Source: Saccharospirillum sp039982735 (GTDB lineage Bacteria > Pseudomonadota > Gammaproteobacteria > Pseudomonadales > Natronospirillaceae). From it: 64,000 bases of DNA. The number at the start of each line of letters is the position of its first letter. The stretch's first letter is position 1. Both the position numbers and the translations under genes were made by a program. Shown piece after piece: positions 6,903 to 16,052 of the stretch. The DNA is taken from assembly GCF_039982735.1 (NCBI RefSeq), contig NZ_JBDWXV010000012.1, positions 1-64,000 of the forward strand, written 5' to 3'. A model generated the notes under the pieces. It made no database searches and had not been told where the DNA came from. It saw only the letters and a program-made list of their open reading frames with translations.

Positions 6903-8507
6903 ATGACTGACACGAATCGCCGTACCTTCCTGAAAACCACCGCACTGGGCGCCGCCTCGCTGCCTTTTCTGAAAGTGATGCCTGCCATGGCGGAATCGGG
7001 CGGTACCCTGGTGGTGGTATCGGGGCAAACCATCAACAGCCTCGACCTGCACCGGGTGGGCACCAACCGGGCCAGTTATCAGGTGGCCATTAACTGTTAC
7101 GACCGCCTGGTCAGCTTCAGCACCAAAACCCTGCCCAGCGGTGAACTCTCGTACGATTACGAATCCATCGTGCCGGAACTGGCCGAAAGCTGGAGCCTGT
7201 CGGACGATGGCCTGGTCATCACCTTTAAGCTGAAGCCCAACGCTACCTTTTGGGATGGCCGCAAGGTTACCGCCGAGGATGTGAAATGGTCGTTCGACCG
7301 GGCCGTGTCGGTCGGCGGTTTCCCGACCACGCAAATGCGCGCCGGTGGTTTGAGCCGGCCAGATCAGTTTGCCGCGCTCGATGCCGAAACCTTCACCGTC
7401 ACGCTCGATTTCCCATCGAAGCTGTCACTGCCCGACTTGGCCGTACCGGTACCGTTCATCATTAACGCCGAGGTCGCCAAGGCCAATGCCACGGCCGATG
7501 ACCCCTGGGCCATGGAATACCTGCACCAAACGCCTGCCGGTTCCGGTGCCTTTAAAGTGGCCCGCTGGGACCAGGGGCAACAACTGGTGTATGAACGCAA
7601 CGACGATTGGGTTGGCGGCCCCTTGCCCGCCACCCAACGGGTGATCGTGCGCGAAGTGCCCAGCCAGTCTACCCGGCGTGCCCTGATCGAACGCGGCGAT
7701 GTACAGGTCTCGTTTGATATTCCAGACCGGGATGCCGCTGAACTGGCCGATAAGATGACGGTGCACTCTACCCCCATTGAAAACTGCATTCACTGCGCCT
7801 GTTTGAACACCGCTTTTGAGCCCTTTCAGGATGCGAACGTGCGCAAGGCCATCGCCTGGGCCATTCCCTACGAGGCCATTTTTAACACCGCCGCCTACGG
7901 CCGGGGTGCACCGATGTGGGGTGGCCCGGACACCGTGACCGATACTCAATGGCCACGCCCCTTCCCATACAACACCAACCTGGATACCGCGCGTGAGTTT
8001 TTGGCGAAATCGAACTACGCGAATGGCTTTGATGTACCGTTGTCGATCAGTCTGGATCTGGCCGCCTGGATGGAACCTACTGCCCTGCTGATTCAGGAAA
8101 GCCTGGCGACCATCGGCATCAATTGCACCATCGAAAAAATACCGGGCGCGAACTGGCGCACCGTGGCACTGGTCGATAAATCGCTCGCCTTCCATCTGGA
8201 AAACTTCGGCGGCTGGCTGAACACGCCCGATTACTATTTCTTCTGGGCCTACCAGAAAGACAAGCTGTTTAATTCCTCGAACTACTACAACGAGGAAGTC
8301 GAAGAACTCACCAACCGTACTCTGCACATGCCGATGGATCACCCCGAATACGCAGCGTTGATTCAGCGCATGTTCGAGATAGTGATCGACGACATTCCGC
8401 GGATTCCGTTGTGGCAGCCTGCGTTGAACGTGGCGTTGAACGGCGCGACGGATTACGAATTCTGGTTCCACCGCCAGTTGGATGCACGGCCAATCGCCGG
8501 GGTGTAA
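6903..8507 (+). CDS. ABC transporter substrate-binding protein, family 5, Tat-exported
   Basis: 534 residues. The N-terminus NRRTFLKTTALGAASLPFL is a twin-arginine signal, with cleavage expected after the Ala-rich MPAMA. The mature protein is a dipeptide/oligopeptide/nickel-type (SBP_bac_5) periplasmic binding protein. It captures the solute for the permeases and ATPase encoded immediately downstream; the gap to the next gene is 4 bp. The start is supported by GGAG about 9 nt upstream. Co-transcription with allophanate hydrolase suggests the ligand is a nitrogen-rich compound rather than a peptide, but the specificity cannot be read from the sequence. Confidence 0.9.
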   Translation: MTDTNRRTFLKTTALGAASLPFLKVMPAMAESGGTLVVVSGQTINSLDLHRVGTNRASYQVAINCYDRLVSFSTKTLPSGELSYDYESIVPELAESWSLSDDGLVITFKLKPNATFWDGRKVTAEDVKWSFDRAVSVGGFPTTQMRAGGLSRPDQFAALDAETFTVTLDFPSKLSLPDLAVPVPFIINAEVAKANATADDPWAMEYLHQTPAGSGAFKVARWDQGQQLVYERNDDWVGGPLPATQRVIVREVPSQSTRRALIERGDVQVSFDIPDRDAAELADKMTVHSTPIENCIHCACLNTAFEPFQDANVRKAIAWAIPYEAIFNTAAYGRGAPMWGGPDTVTDTQWPRPFPYNTNLDTAREFLAKSNYANGFDVPLSISLDLAAWMEPTALLIQESLATIGINCTIEKIPGANWRTVALVDKSLAFHLENFGGWLNTPDYYFFWAYQKDKLFNSSNYYNEEVEELTNRTLHMPMDHPEYAALIQRMFEIVIDDIPRIPLWQPALNVALNGATDYEFWFHRQLDARPIAGV

Positions 8508-8511
8508 TGTC

Positions 8512-9537
8512 ATGAATGCTCAGCTTCGCTCCGTATTCTGGCGCATTCTGCAAACCCTGCCGGTGGTGTTCGGCGTGGTGGTCATCAGCTTCGTGCTGAC
8601 CCGGGCCTTGCCCGGGGACCCGGCCGTTTACTTTGCCGGCGCCATGGCCGATGAACAGTCGATCGAGGAAGTGCGCGTCGCGCTCGGGCTCGATAAACCC
8701 CTGTGGCACCAGTTCTTCCTCTACGTGGGGGACTTGCTGCAAGGGGACCTGGGCAATTCCATCTCGACCGGCCAGCCGGTGCTGACGGATCTGGCCATGC
8801 GCTTGCCCGCGTCACTGGAACTCACGCTGTTTGCTCTGGTGCTGGCCTGCGCCATTGCCATTCCGCTGGGTGTGCTGGCGGCAGTGCGGCAGGGTTCGTG
8901 GGTCGACCATCTGTGTCGGGTGCTGGTCACCGCCGGTGTGTCATTGCCGACGTTCTTTACCGGTATTTTGCTGATTTACGTGTTTTATTATTTGCTTGGC
9001 ATTGCGCCTTCGCCGCTCGGCCGCCTGGATTTTATTTATTTCGAACCACCGCGGGTGACCGGTTTTTACCTGATTGATAGTTTGATTGATGGTGACCCGG
9101 AAACCTTTTTCGCCGCGCTGCGCCAACTGATTTTACCGGCCACCACCCTCGCGCTGTTTACGCTCGCACCCATCGCCAGAATGACGCGGGCGTCGATGCT
9201 AACCGCCCTGTCGTCTGACTACATTCGCACCGCTCGGGCGGCGGGGTTATCCGGTGCCATGGTGTTGTTTGGGTATGCCTTTCGCAATGCGTTGCTGCCG
9301 GTCGTTACCACGCTCGGCATGGTGTTTTCGTTTGTGCTCGGCGCCAACGTGCTGGTGGAAAAGGTGTTCGCCTGGCCGGGCATTGGCTCCTACGCGGTGG
9401 AAGCGCTGGTGGTGTCGGATTACGCGGCCATTCAGGGGTTTGTACTGGCCATGGCGTTGCTGTTCGTGTTTTTGAATCTGGTGATCGATCTGAGCTACAC
9501 GCTCATCGACCCGCGCATAAGGTTTAACGCCAAATGA
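8512..9537 (+). CDS. ABC transporter permease, DppB type
   Basis: 341 residues with about six membrane helices and the inner-membrane permease loop ARAAGLSGAMVLFGYAFRN (EAA-like motif) that docks on the ATPase. The ATG at 8512 is preferred over an in-frame ATG at 8482, because the latter overlaps the substrate-binding gene by 26 bp. The stop overlaps the next start (ATGA). It forms the translocation channel together with the following gene. Confidence 0.92.
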   Translation: MNAQLRSVFWRILQTLPVVFGVVVISFVLTRALPGDPAVYFAGAMADEQSIEEVRVALGLDKPLWHQFFLYVGDLLQGDLGNSISTGQPVLTDLAMRLPASLELTLFALVLACAIAIPLGVLAAVRQGSWVDHLCRVLVTAGVSLPTFFTGILLIYVFYYLLGIAPSPLGRLDFIYFEPPRVTGFYLIDSLIDGDPETFFAALRQLILPATTLALFTLAPIARMTRASMLTALSSDYIRTARAAGLSGAMVLFGYAFRNALLPVVTTLGMVFSFVLGANVLVEKVFAWPGIGSYAVEALVVSDYAAIQGFVLAMALLFVFLNLVIDLSYTLIDPRIRFNAK

Positions 9538-10412
9538 CCACCACTACCGCCTCTTCCGTTTCCCGCCAGAGTGGCCTGTGGGCGCACCTTGTGTATGTGC
9601 TGCGCGATAACCCGGTCACCTTGTTGTCGTTCGCGTTGTTCGCGTTCTTTGTCGGTTCGGCCGTGTTTGGCCCGCTGCTGGTGCCGTACGACCCGCTCGC
9701 CACCAACGCGGCGCAGGCGCTGCAACCGCCCAGCTTCAGCCACTGGTTCGGGACCGATAACCTTGGCCGCGATGTGTTCAGCCGGGTGATTGTCGCCACG
9801 CGTCTGGACCTGAGTATTTCCGTCGCCGCCGTGGCGCTCTCGTTCGTCATCGGGTCGGTGCTCGGCGCCATCGCCGGTTACTGGGGCGGCTGGCTGGATG
9901 CGGTGCTGAACCGGGTGTTCGATACCATTATGGCGTTTCCGCTGTTCGTGCTGGCCATGGGCATTGTGGCGGCGCTCGGCAATACCATCGAAAACATCGT
10001 GTACGCCACCGCCATCATCAACATTCCGTTTTATGCCAGGCTGGTGCGTGCCGAGGTGAACATTCGGCGGGAATCCGGTTTCGCGCTGGCCGCCCGGCTC
10101 TCCGGTAACTCGCACTGGCGCGTGCTGGCGTTTCACATTTTCCCCAATGCCTTGCCACCGATGATGGTGCAAGTCTCGCTGAACCTCGGCTGGGCGATTC
10201 TGAACGCGGCGGGCCTGTCGTTCATTGGCCTAGGCGTGCGCCCGCCCGAACCCGAGTGGGGCATTATGGTGGCCCAGGGCGCGGACTTTGTGGTCTCCGG
10301 CCACTGGTGGGTCGCGTTGTTCCCCGGCCTGTGGCTGATGCTGGCGGTGTTCACCTTCAATTTAATGGGCGACGGGCTGCGCGACATTGTCGACCCGCGC
10401 CGGAGGACCTGA
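9534..10412 (+). CDS. ABC transporter permease, DppC type
   Basis: 292 residues. It has the N-terminal OppC-type helix, the signature DNLGRDVFSRV typical of DppC/OppC proteins and an EAA-like loop (ALAARLSGNSHWRVLAFHI). Its start overlaps the previous stop by 4 bp, indicating translational coupling. It pairs with the DppB-type protein as a heterodimeric channel. Confidence 0.92.
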   Translation: MTTTTASSVSRQSGLWAHLVYVLRDNPVTLLSFALFAFFVGSAVFGPLLVPYDPLATNAAQALQPPSFSHWFGTDNLGRDVFSRVIVATRLDLSISVAAVALSFVIGSVLGAIAGYWGGWLDAVLNRVFDTIMAFPLFVLAMGIVAALGNTIENIVYATAIINIPFYARLVRAEVNIRRESGFALAARLSGNSHWRVLAFHIFPNALPPMMVQVSLNLGWAILNAAGLSFIGLGVRPPEPEWGIMVAQGADFVVSGHWWVALFPGLWLMLAVFTFNLMGDGLRDIVDPRRRT

Positions 10413-10414
10413 TC

Positions 10415-12073
10415 ATGCTGTCGATCAAAGACCTGTCGGTTGGCTTTCGCACCCGCCGTGGCGACGTACAGGCGGTGCGCGGCATCAGCCTGGAACTGGC
10501 CAAGGGGGAAACCCTGGGCATCGTCGGCGAGAGTGGTTCCGGTAAGTCGGTCACCTCGTTCGCGCTGATGCGCATTCTGGATGCGGGCGGGTCCATTACC
10601 GCCGGTGAAGTGACTTACAGCGGCATCGATTTACGCCGCGCCAGCGAACGGGACATGCGCACCGTGCGTGGCCGTGAAATCTCGATGATTTTTCAAAACC
10701 CGCGCGCGGCCCTGAACCCGATTCGCAAAGTCGGCCACCAGATCGAAGACGTGCTGCGCCAGCACGCGCGCGCCACCCGAAACGACGCGCGCGAAAAAGC
10801 CATTCAGGCGCTGCGCGATGTGCGCATCAACGACCCGGAAGCGCGTTACCACGCCTACCCCTTTGAGCTGTCCGGCGGCATGTGCCAGCGCATTGTTATT
10901 GCCCTGGCACTGGCGTGCGATCCGCGCCTGCTGATTGCCGATGAACCAACGACCGGCCTCGACATCACCACCCAGAAAGCGGTGATGGATTTAAGCCAGG
11001 AGCTGATTCGAGCACGCGGCATGGGGTCGATTCTGATCACGCACGATTTGGGTCTGGCCGCTCAGTATTGCGACCGGCTGGCGGTGATGAAAGACGGCGA
11101 AATCGTCGAAACCGGCCCCGCCCAACAGGTATTTGCCGACCCGCAACACGAGTACACCCGCCGTTTGGTCGAAGCCACACCCCGGCCCGATGCCACGGTG
11201 CGCAGCTTGCTTCCGGAAGACCGTCGGCCGCCCGAACTCACCCACACGCCCAGTGAAACGCCCTTGCTGGAAGTGCGCGATTTGCGCAAGACCTACGCCG
11301 GTAAAGCCGGCCCGGTGCACGCGGTGAAGGGCATTTCTTTTACCGTGAACCAGGGCCAGAGCGTTGGCCTGGTGGGCGAAAGCGGCTGCGGTAAGTCGAC
11401 CACGTCATCGATGCTGGTGCGCCTGCTCGATACCACCGACGGCGAGATTCTGTACCAGGGGACGGACCTGGCGCAGATACCCGCCGAACAGTTTGGCAAA
11501 CACCCGCTGCGCGGCGACATTCAGATGGTGTTTCAGGACGCGACCGACAGCCTGAACCCCAGGCACAGTGCCCGCGCCTGCATCGCCGAGCCGTTACGTC
11601 GGCTGGCCGGTTTGCGCGGTAAGGCCGTGCATGAACGCGTTGAGGAACTGGCCGAGCTGACCGGCCTGCCCGCCAACCTGCTCGACCGGTTTCCGCATCA
11701 GCTCTCCGGCGGGCAAAAAGCCCGCGTCGGCATTGCCCGCGCCATTGCGCTCGATCCGAAATTTCTGATTTTGGATGAACCCACCGCCGCGCTCGATGTG
11801 TCGATTCAGGCGGTGATTCTCAATCTGCTGGCCGACCTGCGTGCGCGCCTCGGCATGAGCTACCTCTTCGTCAGCCACGACCTGAACGTGGTGCGCCTGC
11901 TGTGCGATGAAGTGATCGTTATGCAGAACGGCGAAGTGGTGGAAGCCGGCCCCACCGAACAGGTGATGTCGGCCCCGCAACACCCTTATACCCGCGCCTT
12001 ACTGGCGGCCGCACCTCGCCCGCCCGAGCGCCTGAACACCACCCCCCTACTGCACGAGGTGCACAACGCATGA
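10415..12073 (+). CDS. ABC transporter ATPase, fused DppD-DppF type
   Basis: 552 residues with two complete nucleotide-binding domains. Domain 1 has Walker A GESGSGKS (about 38-45), signature LSGGMCQR and Walker B LLIADEPTTGLD. Domain 2 has Walker A GESGCGKS (about 322-329), signature LSGGQKAR and Walker B LILDEPTAALD. Each has an oligopeptide-transporter C-terminal extension. The longest frame runs upstream to 10256 inside the permease gene; the ATG at 10415 is preferred because CGGAGGA precedes it and it begins just after the permease stop. It powers the importer encoded by the three upstream genes. Confidence 0.92.
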   Translation: MLSIKDLSVGFRTRRGDVQAVRGISLELAKGETLGIVGESGSGKSVTSFALMRILDAGGSITAGEVTYSGIDLRRASERDMRTVRGREISMIFQNPRAALNPIRKVGHQIEDVLRQHARATRNDAREKAIQALRDVRINDPEARYHAYPFELSGGMCQRIVIALALACDPRLLIADEPTTGLDITTQKAVMDLSQELIRARGMGSILITHDLGLAAQYCDRLAVMKDGEIVETGPAQQVFADPQHEYTRRLVEATPRPDATVRSLLPEDRRPPELTHTPSETPLLEVRDLRKTYAGKAGPVHAVKGISFTVNQGQSVGLVGESGCGKSTTSSMLVRLLDTTDGEILYQGTDLAQIPAEQFGKHPLRGDIQMVFQDATDSLNPRHSARACIAEPLRRLAGLRGKAVHERVEELAELTGLPANLLDRFPHQLSGGQKARVGIARAIALDPKFLILDEPTAALDVSIQAVILNLLADLRARLGMSYLFVSHDLNVVRLLCDEVIVMQNGEVVEAGPTEQVMSAPQHPYTRALLAAAPRPPERLNTTPLLHEVHNA

Positions 12074-13893
12074 CGACCCACCCAACCTCTGCCGCGCCGC
12101 TGGCCACTCTGCCCTTTACCCTGGCCTCACTGCGCAGCGTGTATGCCGATCGCACCCATACGCCCCGCGAGATTATCACCGAGTTTTATCGCCGCCTGCG
12201 AGCGGTGGGCGACGCCGGCATTTTCATTCACTTGCCAGACGAAGCCGAAGCGCTGCAGCAAGCCGATGCGCTTGGCGCGTTCAACAAAGACCAACCGCTT
12301 TGGGGCATTCCGTTTGCGGTGAAAGACAACATCGACGTGGCCGGCATGCCCACCACGGCCGCCTGCCCGGCTTTTGAATACGCACCGGAAACCGATGCCC
12401 ACGTTATCGCCTGCCTGCGCGCAGCCGGGGCCATTCCGGTTGGCAAAACCAACCTCGATCAGTTCGCCACGGGCCTGGTGGGCGTGCGCTCGCCTTACCC
12501 GCCGCCACGCAACGCGGTCGACCCGAACATCGTGCCCGGCGGCTCATCATCCGGTTCGGCGGTGGCGGTGGCGCATGGGCTGGTACCGTTCTCGCTGGGC
12601 ACCGATACCGCCGGTTCCGGCCGCGTGCCCGCCGCCCTGAACAACCTGGTCGGGCTGAAGCCAACGCTGGGCGCCATCTCGACCCGGGGCGTGGTGCCGG
12701 CCTGCCGCTCACTGGATGCCGTGTCGATCTTCGCGACCTCCACCGCCGATGCGCTGGCCGTGCTCGCCATCGCCAGCGATTACGACGCCGCCGATGCCTA
12801 CGCCCGGCCGCTGCCCAAACCCGCGATGACAACAGCCGCGCTCAACCCGCTTGTGGGCGTTCCGGATGCGAAGAGCCTGCGGTTTTTTGGCGATGACGCA
12901 CAAGCTTTAGCGTTCGATGCCACGCTCGCTCAATTGGAAGCTCACGGCGCGCGCCTCGAACGCATCGATTTCACGCCGTTCTATCAAGTGGCCGATTTGC
13001 TCTACCACGGCGCCTGGATCGCCGAGCGCACCCTGGTGATTGATGACTTGTTAACCAACACACCGGAGGCTGTTCACCCAGTCACCCGGCAGATCATCGA
13101 ACCCGGCCAGAAGCTGACGGCGATGGATGCGTTCAAGGGGCTGCACCAGTTGCAGGCCCTGAAAAAAGTCTGTCAGCCATTAATCGACCGGTTCGACTTT
13201 TTTTGCGTGCCGAGCATCCCGACGTTCTACACCACGGCGGATCTGGAGGCCGACCCCATCGGCCCGAACAATAACCTGGGCACCTACACCAACTTTGTGA
13301 ACCTGCTCGACTTGTGTGCTCTGACCGTACCCTGCCCACCCCTCAGCGATGGCCGCCCCGGCAGCGTTACCCTGATCGGCCCCGCCGGCAAAGATGCACA
13401 GCTCGTCGCCGAAGCCCGGCAACTGGAAACCTGGGCCAACGTCAGCCCCGGCAACACCGGTTGGCCCTGTGCGCCTGCAAAGGCGGTCGAGCCAGCCGCA
13501 AACGATGATGAACTGATTCTGGCTGTTTGCGGTGCCCATATGTCGGGTTTGCCGCTGAACCATGAACTGACCTCTCGCGGCGGGCGCTTTATCGAACGCA
13601 CCGAAACGGCACCGAACTATAAATTGTTCGCGCTGGCCGGTGGCCCGCCTTACCGGCCCGGTATGGTTCGGCAGGAAACCGATGGCGTGGCTGTCGCACT
13701 GGAACTCTGGGCGCTGCCGAAAACAGCGGTGGGGGATTTCATGGCGGGCATTCCGGCACCGCTGGGTATTGGTACCGTGGTACTCAGCGACAACCGGCAA
13801 GTGAAAGGCTTTATGTGTGAAGCTGCCGGGCTAAATGGGGCCGAAGATATCTCAAAGCTGGGTAGCTGGCGGGTGTTTTTGCAGTCGGCTTAA
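12070..13893 (+). CDS. atzF: Allophanate hydrolase
   Basis: 607 residues. An amidase-signature domain (about 1-440) has the Ser-cisSer-Lys triad: Lys in FAVKDN (about 84), PGGSSSGSAVAVAHG (about 155-169) and GTDTAGSGRVPAALNN with the nucleophilic Ser near 183. It is followed by the C-terminal domain typical of AtzF/DUR1,2-type allophanate hydrolases (about 475-605, starting LAVCGAHMSGLPLNHEL). The enzyme splits allophanate to ammonia and CO2, in the urea-carboxylase or cyanurate/biuret pathways. No urea carboxylase, cyanurate hydrolase or biuret hydrolase gene is adjacent. The start overlaps the ATPase stop (ATGA), so it is the last gene of the transporter operon. Confidence 0.9.
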   Translation: MTTHPTSAAPLATLPFTLASLRSVYADRTHTPREIITEFYRRLRAVGDAGIFIHLPDEAEALQQADALGAFNKDQPLWGIPFAVKDNIDVAGMPTTAACPAFEYAPETDAHVIACLRAAGAIPVGKTNLDQFATGLVGVRSPYPPPRNAVDPNIVPGGSSSGSAVAVAHGLVPFSLGTDTAGSGRVPAALNNLVGLKPTLGAISTRGVVPACRSLDAVSIFATSTADALAVLAIASDYDAADAYARPLPKPAMTTAALNPLVGVPDAKSLRFFGDDAQALAFDATLAQLEAHGARLERIDFTPFYQVADLLYHGAWIAERTLVIDDLLTNTPEAVHPVTRQIIEPGQKLTAMDAFKGLHQLQALKKVCQPLIDRFDFFCVPSIPTFYTTADLEADPIGPNNNLGTYTNFVNLLDLCALTVPCPPLSDGRPGSVTLIGPAGKDAQLVAEARQLETWANVSPGNTGWPCAPAKAVEPAANDDELILAVCGAHMSGLPLNHELTSRGGRFIERTETAPNYKLFALAGGPPYRPGMVRQETDGVAVALELWALPKTAVGDFMAGIPAPLGIGTVVLSDNRQVKGFMCEAAGLNGAEDISKLGSWRVFLQSA

Positions 13894-13899
13894 TGCCTT

Positions 13900-13933
13900 G
13901 CCAGCGCCTGGGTGCGATGCACCGGGCGCTGGC
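13900..13933 (+). terminator. Strong hairpin after atzF
   Basis: GCCAGCGCC (13900-13908) pairs with GGCGCTGGC (13925-13933), with an inner GGTGC/GCACC stem. Only GTTT follows, so it is a weak intrinsic terminator or an mRNA-stabilising hairpin at the operon end. Confidence 0.6.
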
Positions 13934-14201
13934 GTTTGCCCTACCTTGAATCATCGTTTGCTATAAGTCCGGGCGGGCCATTTCTCTGACACCTCAACGC
14001 TGTGACTTTCTCTCAATAAACGACGGACACTGTCACCTAGCCTCTCCAGAAACCTGGTAATACCTCATTTAAATTCCACTATGCGAAACCTTATTCTGTT
14101 TTTGTAGACATCGGAAAACCAATTCGGTATACCTGTGCCGAACTCGATTTCGAAGATATTCGAACTCAATAACGACAAAAAACGAAAATCAGGAACCTGC
14201 T
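13934..14201 (+). promoter_or_regulatory. Upstream region of alpha/beta hydrolase gene with TTCGAA repeat
   Basis: Non-coding. TTCGAA (14149-14154), GATA and TTCGAA (14159-14164) form a symmetrical element 38 bp before the start codon, flanked by GAACTC on both sides. It could be an operator; no regulator gene is adjacent. Nothing else was recognised in this stretch. Confidence 0.35.
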
Positions 14202-15956
14202 ATGTCTACAACCCTAAGAACGGCCCTGATCGGCATCGTGCTGATTCTGCTCGGTGGCTTTCTCGCGAATCGCATTCAATCTGTTTCCGGAGAGGTGGAT
14301 GTCAGCACCGTCCGGTTTGCCGGTAACAACGGGCTGATCACCCATGCACGGCTCTACGTGCCGAACGGGGTCACCAATGACAACCCGGCGCCGGGTATTG
14401 TGGCCATTCACGGCTACATCAACTCCAACGAAACCCAGTCGGGATTCGCCATTGAGTTTGCCCGCCGCGGTTATGTGGTGCTGGCGCCCGACCAGACTGG
14501 CCACGGCTATTCAGACGCACCGGCTTTCGCCAACGGCTTTGGCGGTATGGATGCACTTGCTTACATGCAAACGCTGCCGTTTGTGGATACCGACAACATC
14601 GGTCTTGAAGGCCACTCGATGGGCGGCTGGTCGTCACTGGTCGCCGCTTCTGTCCTGCCGGATGCCTATAAATCGATCGTGATTGAAGGCTCGTCGACCG
14701 GCACCTTTGGCGCGCCTGACGGCACTGCCACCTGGCCTCGTAACCTGGCCGTGGTGTTCTCGGCCTACGATGAGTTTTCGCAACTGATGTGGGGCGTTGA
14801 AGTTCCGACTGATATTCGTTCTACGGACAAACTGAAGACGCTGTTTAATACCGACGAAACCATTGAACCTGGCAAGCTCTATGGCGATATCGACGCCGGC
14901 ACGGCCCGCATTTTGTACCAGCCACCGGTCACTCACCCGGGCGATCACCTGTCGACCGAAGCCATTGGCTACGCCATCGACTGGTTTGATCGCACGCTGG
15001 AAGGCGGGCAACCTATTCCCGCATCAGACCAGATCTGGATGTGGAAAGAACTCGGCACCTTGCTGGCGCTGGTGGGCATGGTGTTGCTGATTCCCGCCGT
15101 CATTCCCGGGTTGGCGAAAACAGCGCCGTTCCAGTCACTGCAAGGCACACCGGCCGAGCCGAAACCCATTGTTGGCGGCGGCTGGTGGGTTGGCGCCCTG
15201 GTGTTCATGGCGCTGCCGGTCGTGACGTTGTTCCCGTTCAAGGGGTTCAGTGAAGCCTGGGGCTGGCAGGCCAGTGCCTGGTTGCCGCAAAACATCACCA
15301 CTCAGGTGATGGTGTGGGCGCTGGGGGTTGGCATTATCTCTCTGGTCTTGTTCATGCTTTGGCACACACTGCTGAACCGGCAAACCGGTGCAACGGCGCG
15401 CCATTATGGGTTGGCCACCAGCCAGGGTTTCTCGTTTTCGGTTGTGGTCCGCTCGCTGGGTCTGGCGTTGGCAGTCGTCGGTGTGCTGTACGCGTCACTG
15501 ATCGCCACGGCTTATGTGTTTGATACCGACTACCGGTTCTGGGTATTCGCCATTAAGCCGCTGAGCGCATTGCAGTTGCGTATTGCCCTGGTTTACGCCG
15601 TGCCCTTCAGCCTGTTCTTTACCGTGGTTGGCATTCTGCTGCATGGCCAGTTGCGCAAAGGAGACTGGAGCTTCCGGCGGGAATTGTTCGTCAACTGGGT
15701 ACTGCTGATGGGCGGTTACGCTGTGCTACTGATCGTTCAGTACACGCCCTTGTTCCTGGGCGGCAGCATGACCATAGCCTCTGAACCGCTGTGGACCATC
15801 ATCGCCTTCCAGTTCCTGCCGCTGATGACCATTGCCGCCCTGGTGTTTACTGTGGCGTACCGGACCACCGGCACGGTGTACACCGGTGCGTTCATCAACG
15901 GTTTGCTGGTAACCGGTGTGGTGGTTGCCAGCCAGGCAACTCACTACGCGTTCTGA
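14202..15956 (+). CDS. Membrane protein with N-terminal alpha/beta-hydrolase domain
   Basis: 584 residues. One N-terminal hydrophobic segment (about 7-24) is followed by an alpha/beta-hydrolase (about 35-280) with IVAIHGYINSNET, the nucleophile elbow GHSMGG (about 137-142) and a late His near HPGDHLS. The C-terminal half has about seven membrane helices (from about 288). The hydrolase domain therefore probably faces the periplasm. The substrate is unknown; the X-Pro dipeptidyl-peptidase/BAAT-like look of the hydrolase suggests an ester or amide. A CAGGAA ribosome site precedes the ATG. It is a single gene, separated by a 308-bp gap from the transporter operon. Confidence 0.75.
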   Translation: MSTTLRTALIGIVLILLGGFLANRIQSVSGEVDVSTVRFAGNNGLITHARLYVPNGVTNDNPAPGIVAIHGYINSNETQSGFAIEFARRGYVVLAPDQTGHGYSDAPAFANGFGGMDALAYMQTLPFVDTDNIGLEGHSMGGWSSLVAASVLPDAYKSIVIEGSSTGTFGAPDGTATWPRNLAVVFSAYDEFSQLMWGVEVPTDIRSTDKLKTLFNTDETIEPGKLYGDIDAGTARILYQPPVTHPGDHLSTEAIGYAIDWFDRTLEGGQPIPASDQIWMWKELGTLLALVGMVLLIPAVIPGLAKTAPFQSLQGTPAEPKPIVGGGWWVGALVFMALPVVTLFPFKGFSEAWGWQASAWLPQNITTQVMVWALGVGIISLVLFMLWHTLLNRQTGATARHYGLATSQGFSFSVVVRSLGLALAVVGVLYASLIATAYVFDTDYRFWVFAIKPLSALQLRIALVYAVPFSLFFTVVGILLHGQLRKGDWSFRRELFVNWVLLMGGYAVLLIVQYTPLFLGGSMTIASEPLWTIIAFQFLPLMTIAALVFTVAYRTTGTVYTGAFINGLLVTGVVVASQATHYAF

Positions 15957-15990
15957 GGGCCAATGGCCTGATTACGCCTTAACACCTGCC

Positions 15991-16028
15991 AAAAAAACTG
16001 CGCCCCCGGAACTGTGCTTCCGGGGGCG
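15991..16028 (-). terminator. Intrinsic terminator of the Amt-GGDEF-EAL gene
   Basis: CGCCCCCGGAA (16001-16011) and TTCCGGGGGCG (16018-16028) form a perfect 11-bp stem. The A-run at 15991-15997 reads as seven Ts after the stem on the minus strand. It may also slow transcription arriving from the plus-strand hydrolase gene. Confidence 0.9.
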
Positions 16029-16052
16029 TACCTTGCTAACAGCCTGGGATGC

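Noticed and set aside
7425..8513. 362-codon minus-strand frame opposite the substrate-binding gene
   Set aside because: Shadow caused by GC-rich codon bias; no domain, no ribosome site.
10256..10414. 53-residue N-terminal extension of the fused ATPase
   Set aside because: It overlaps the permease gene by 157 bp in another frame; Walker-domain spacing and ribosome site support 10415.
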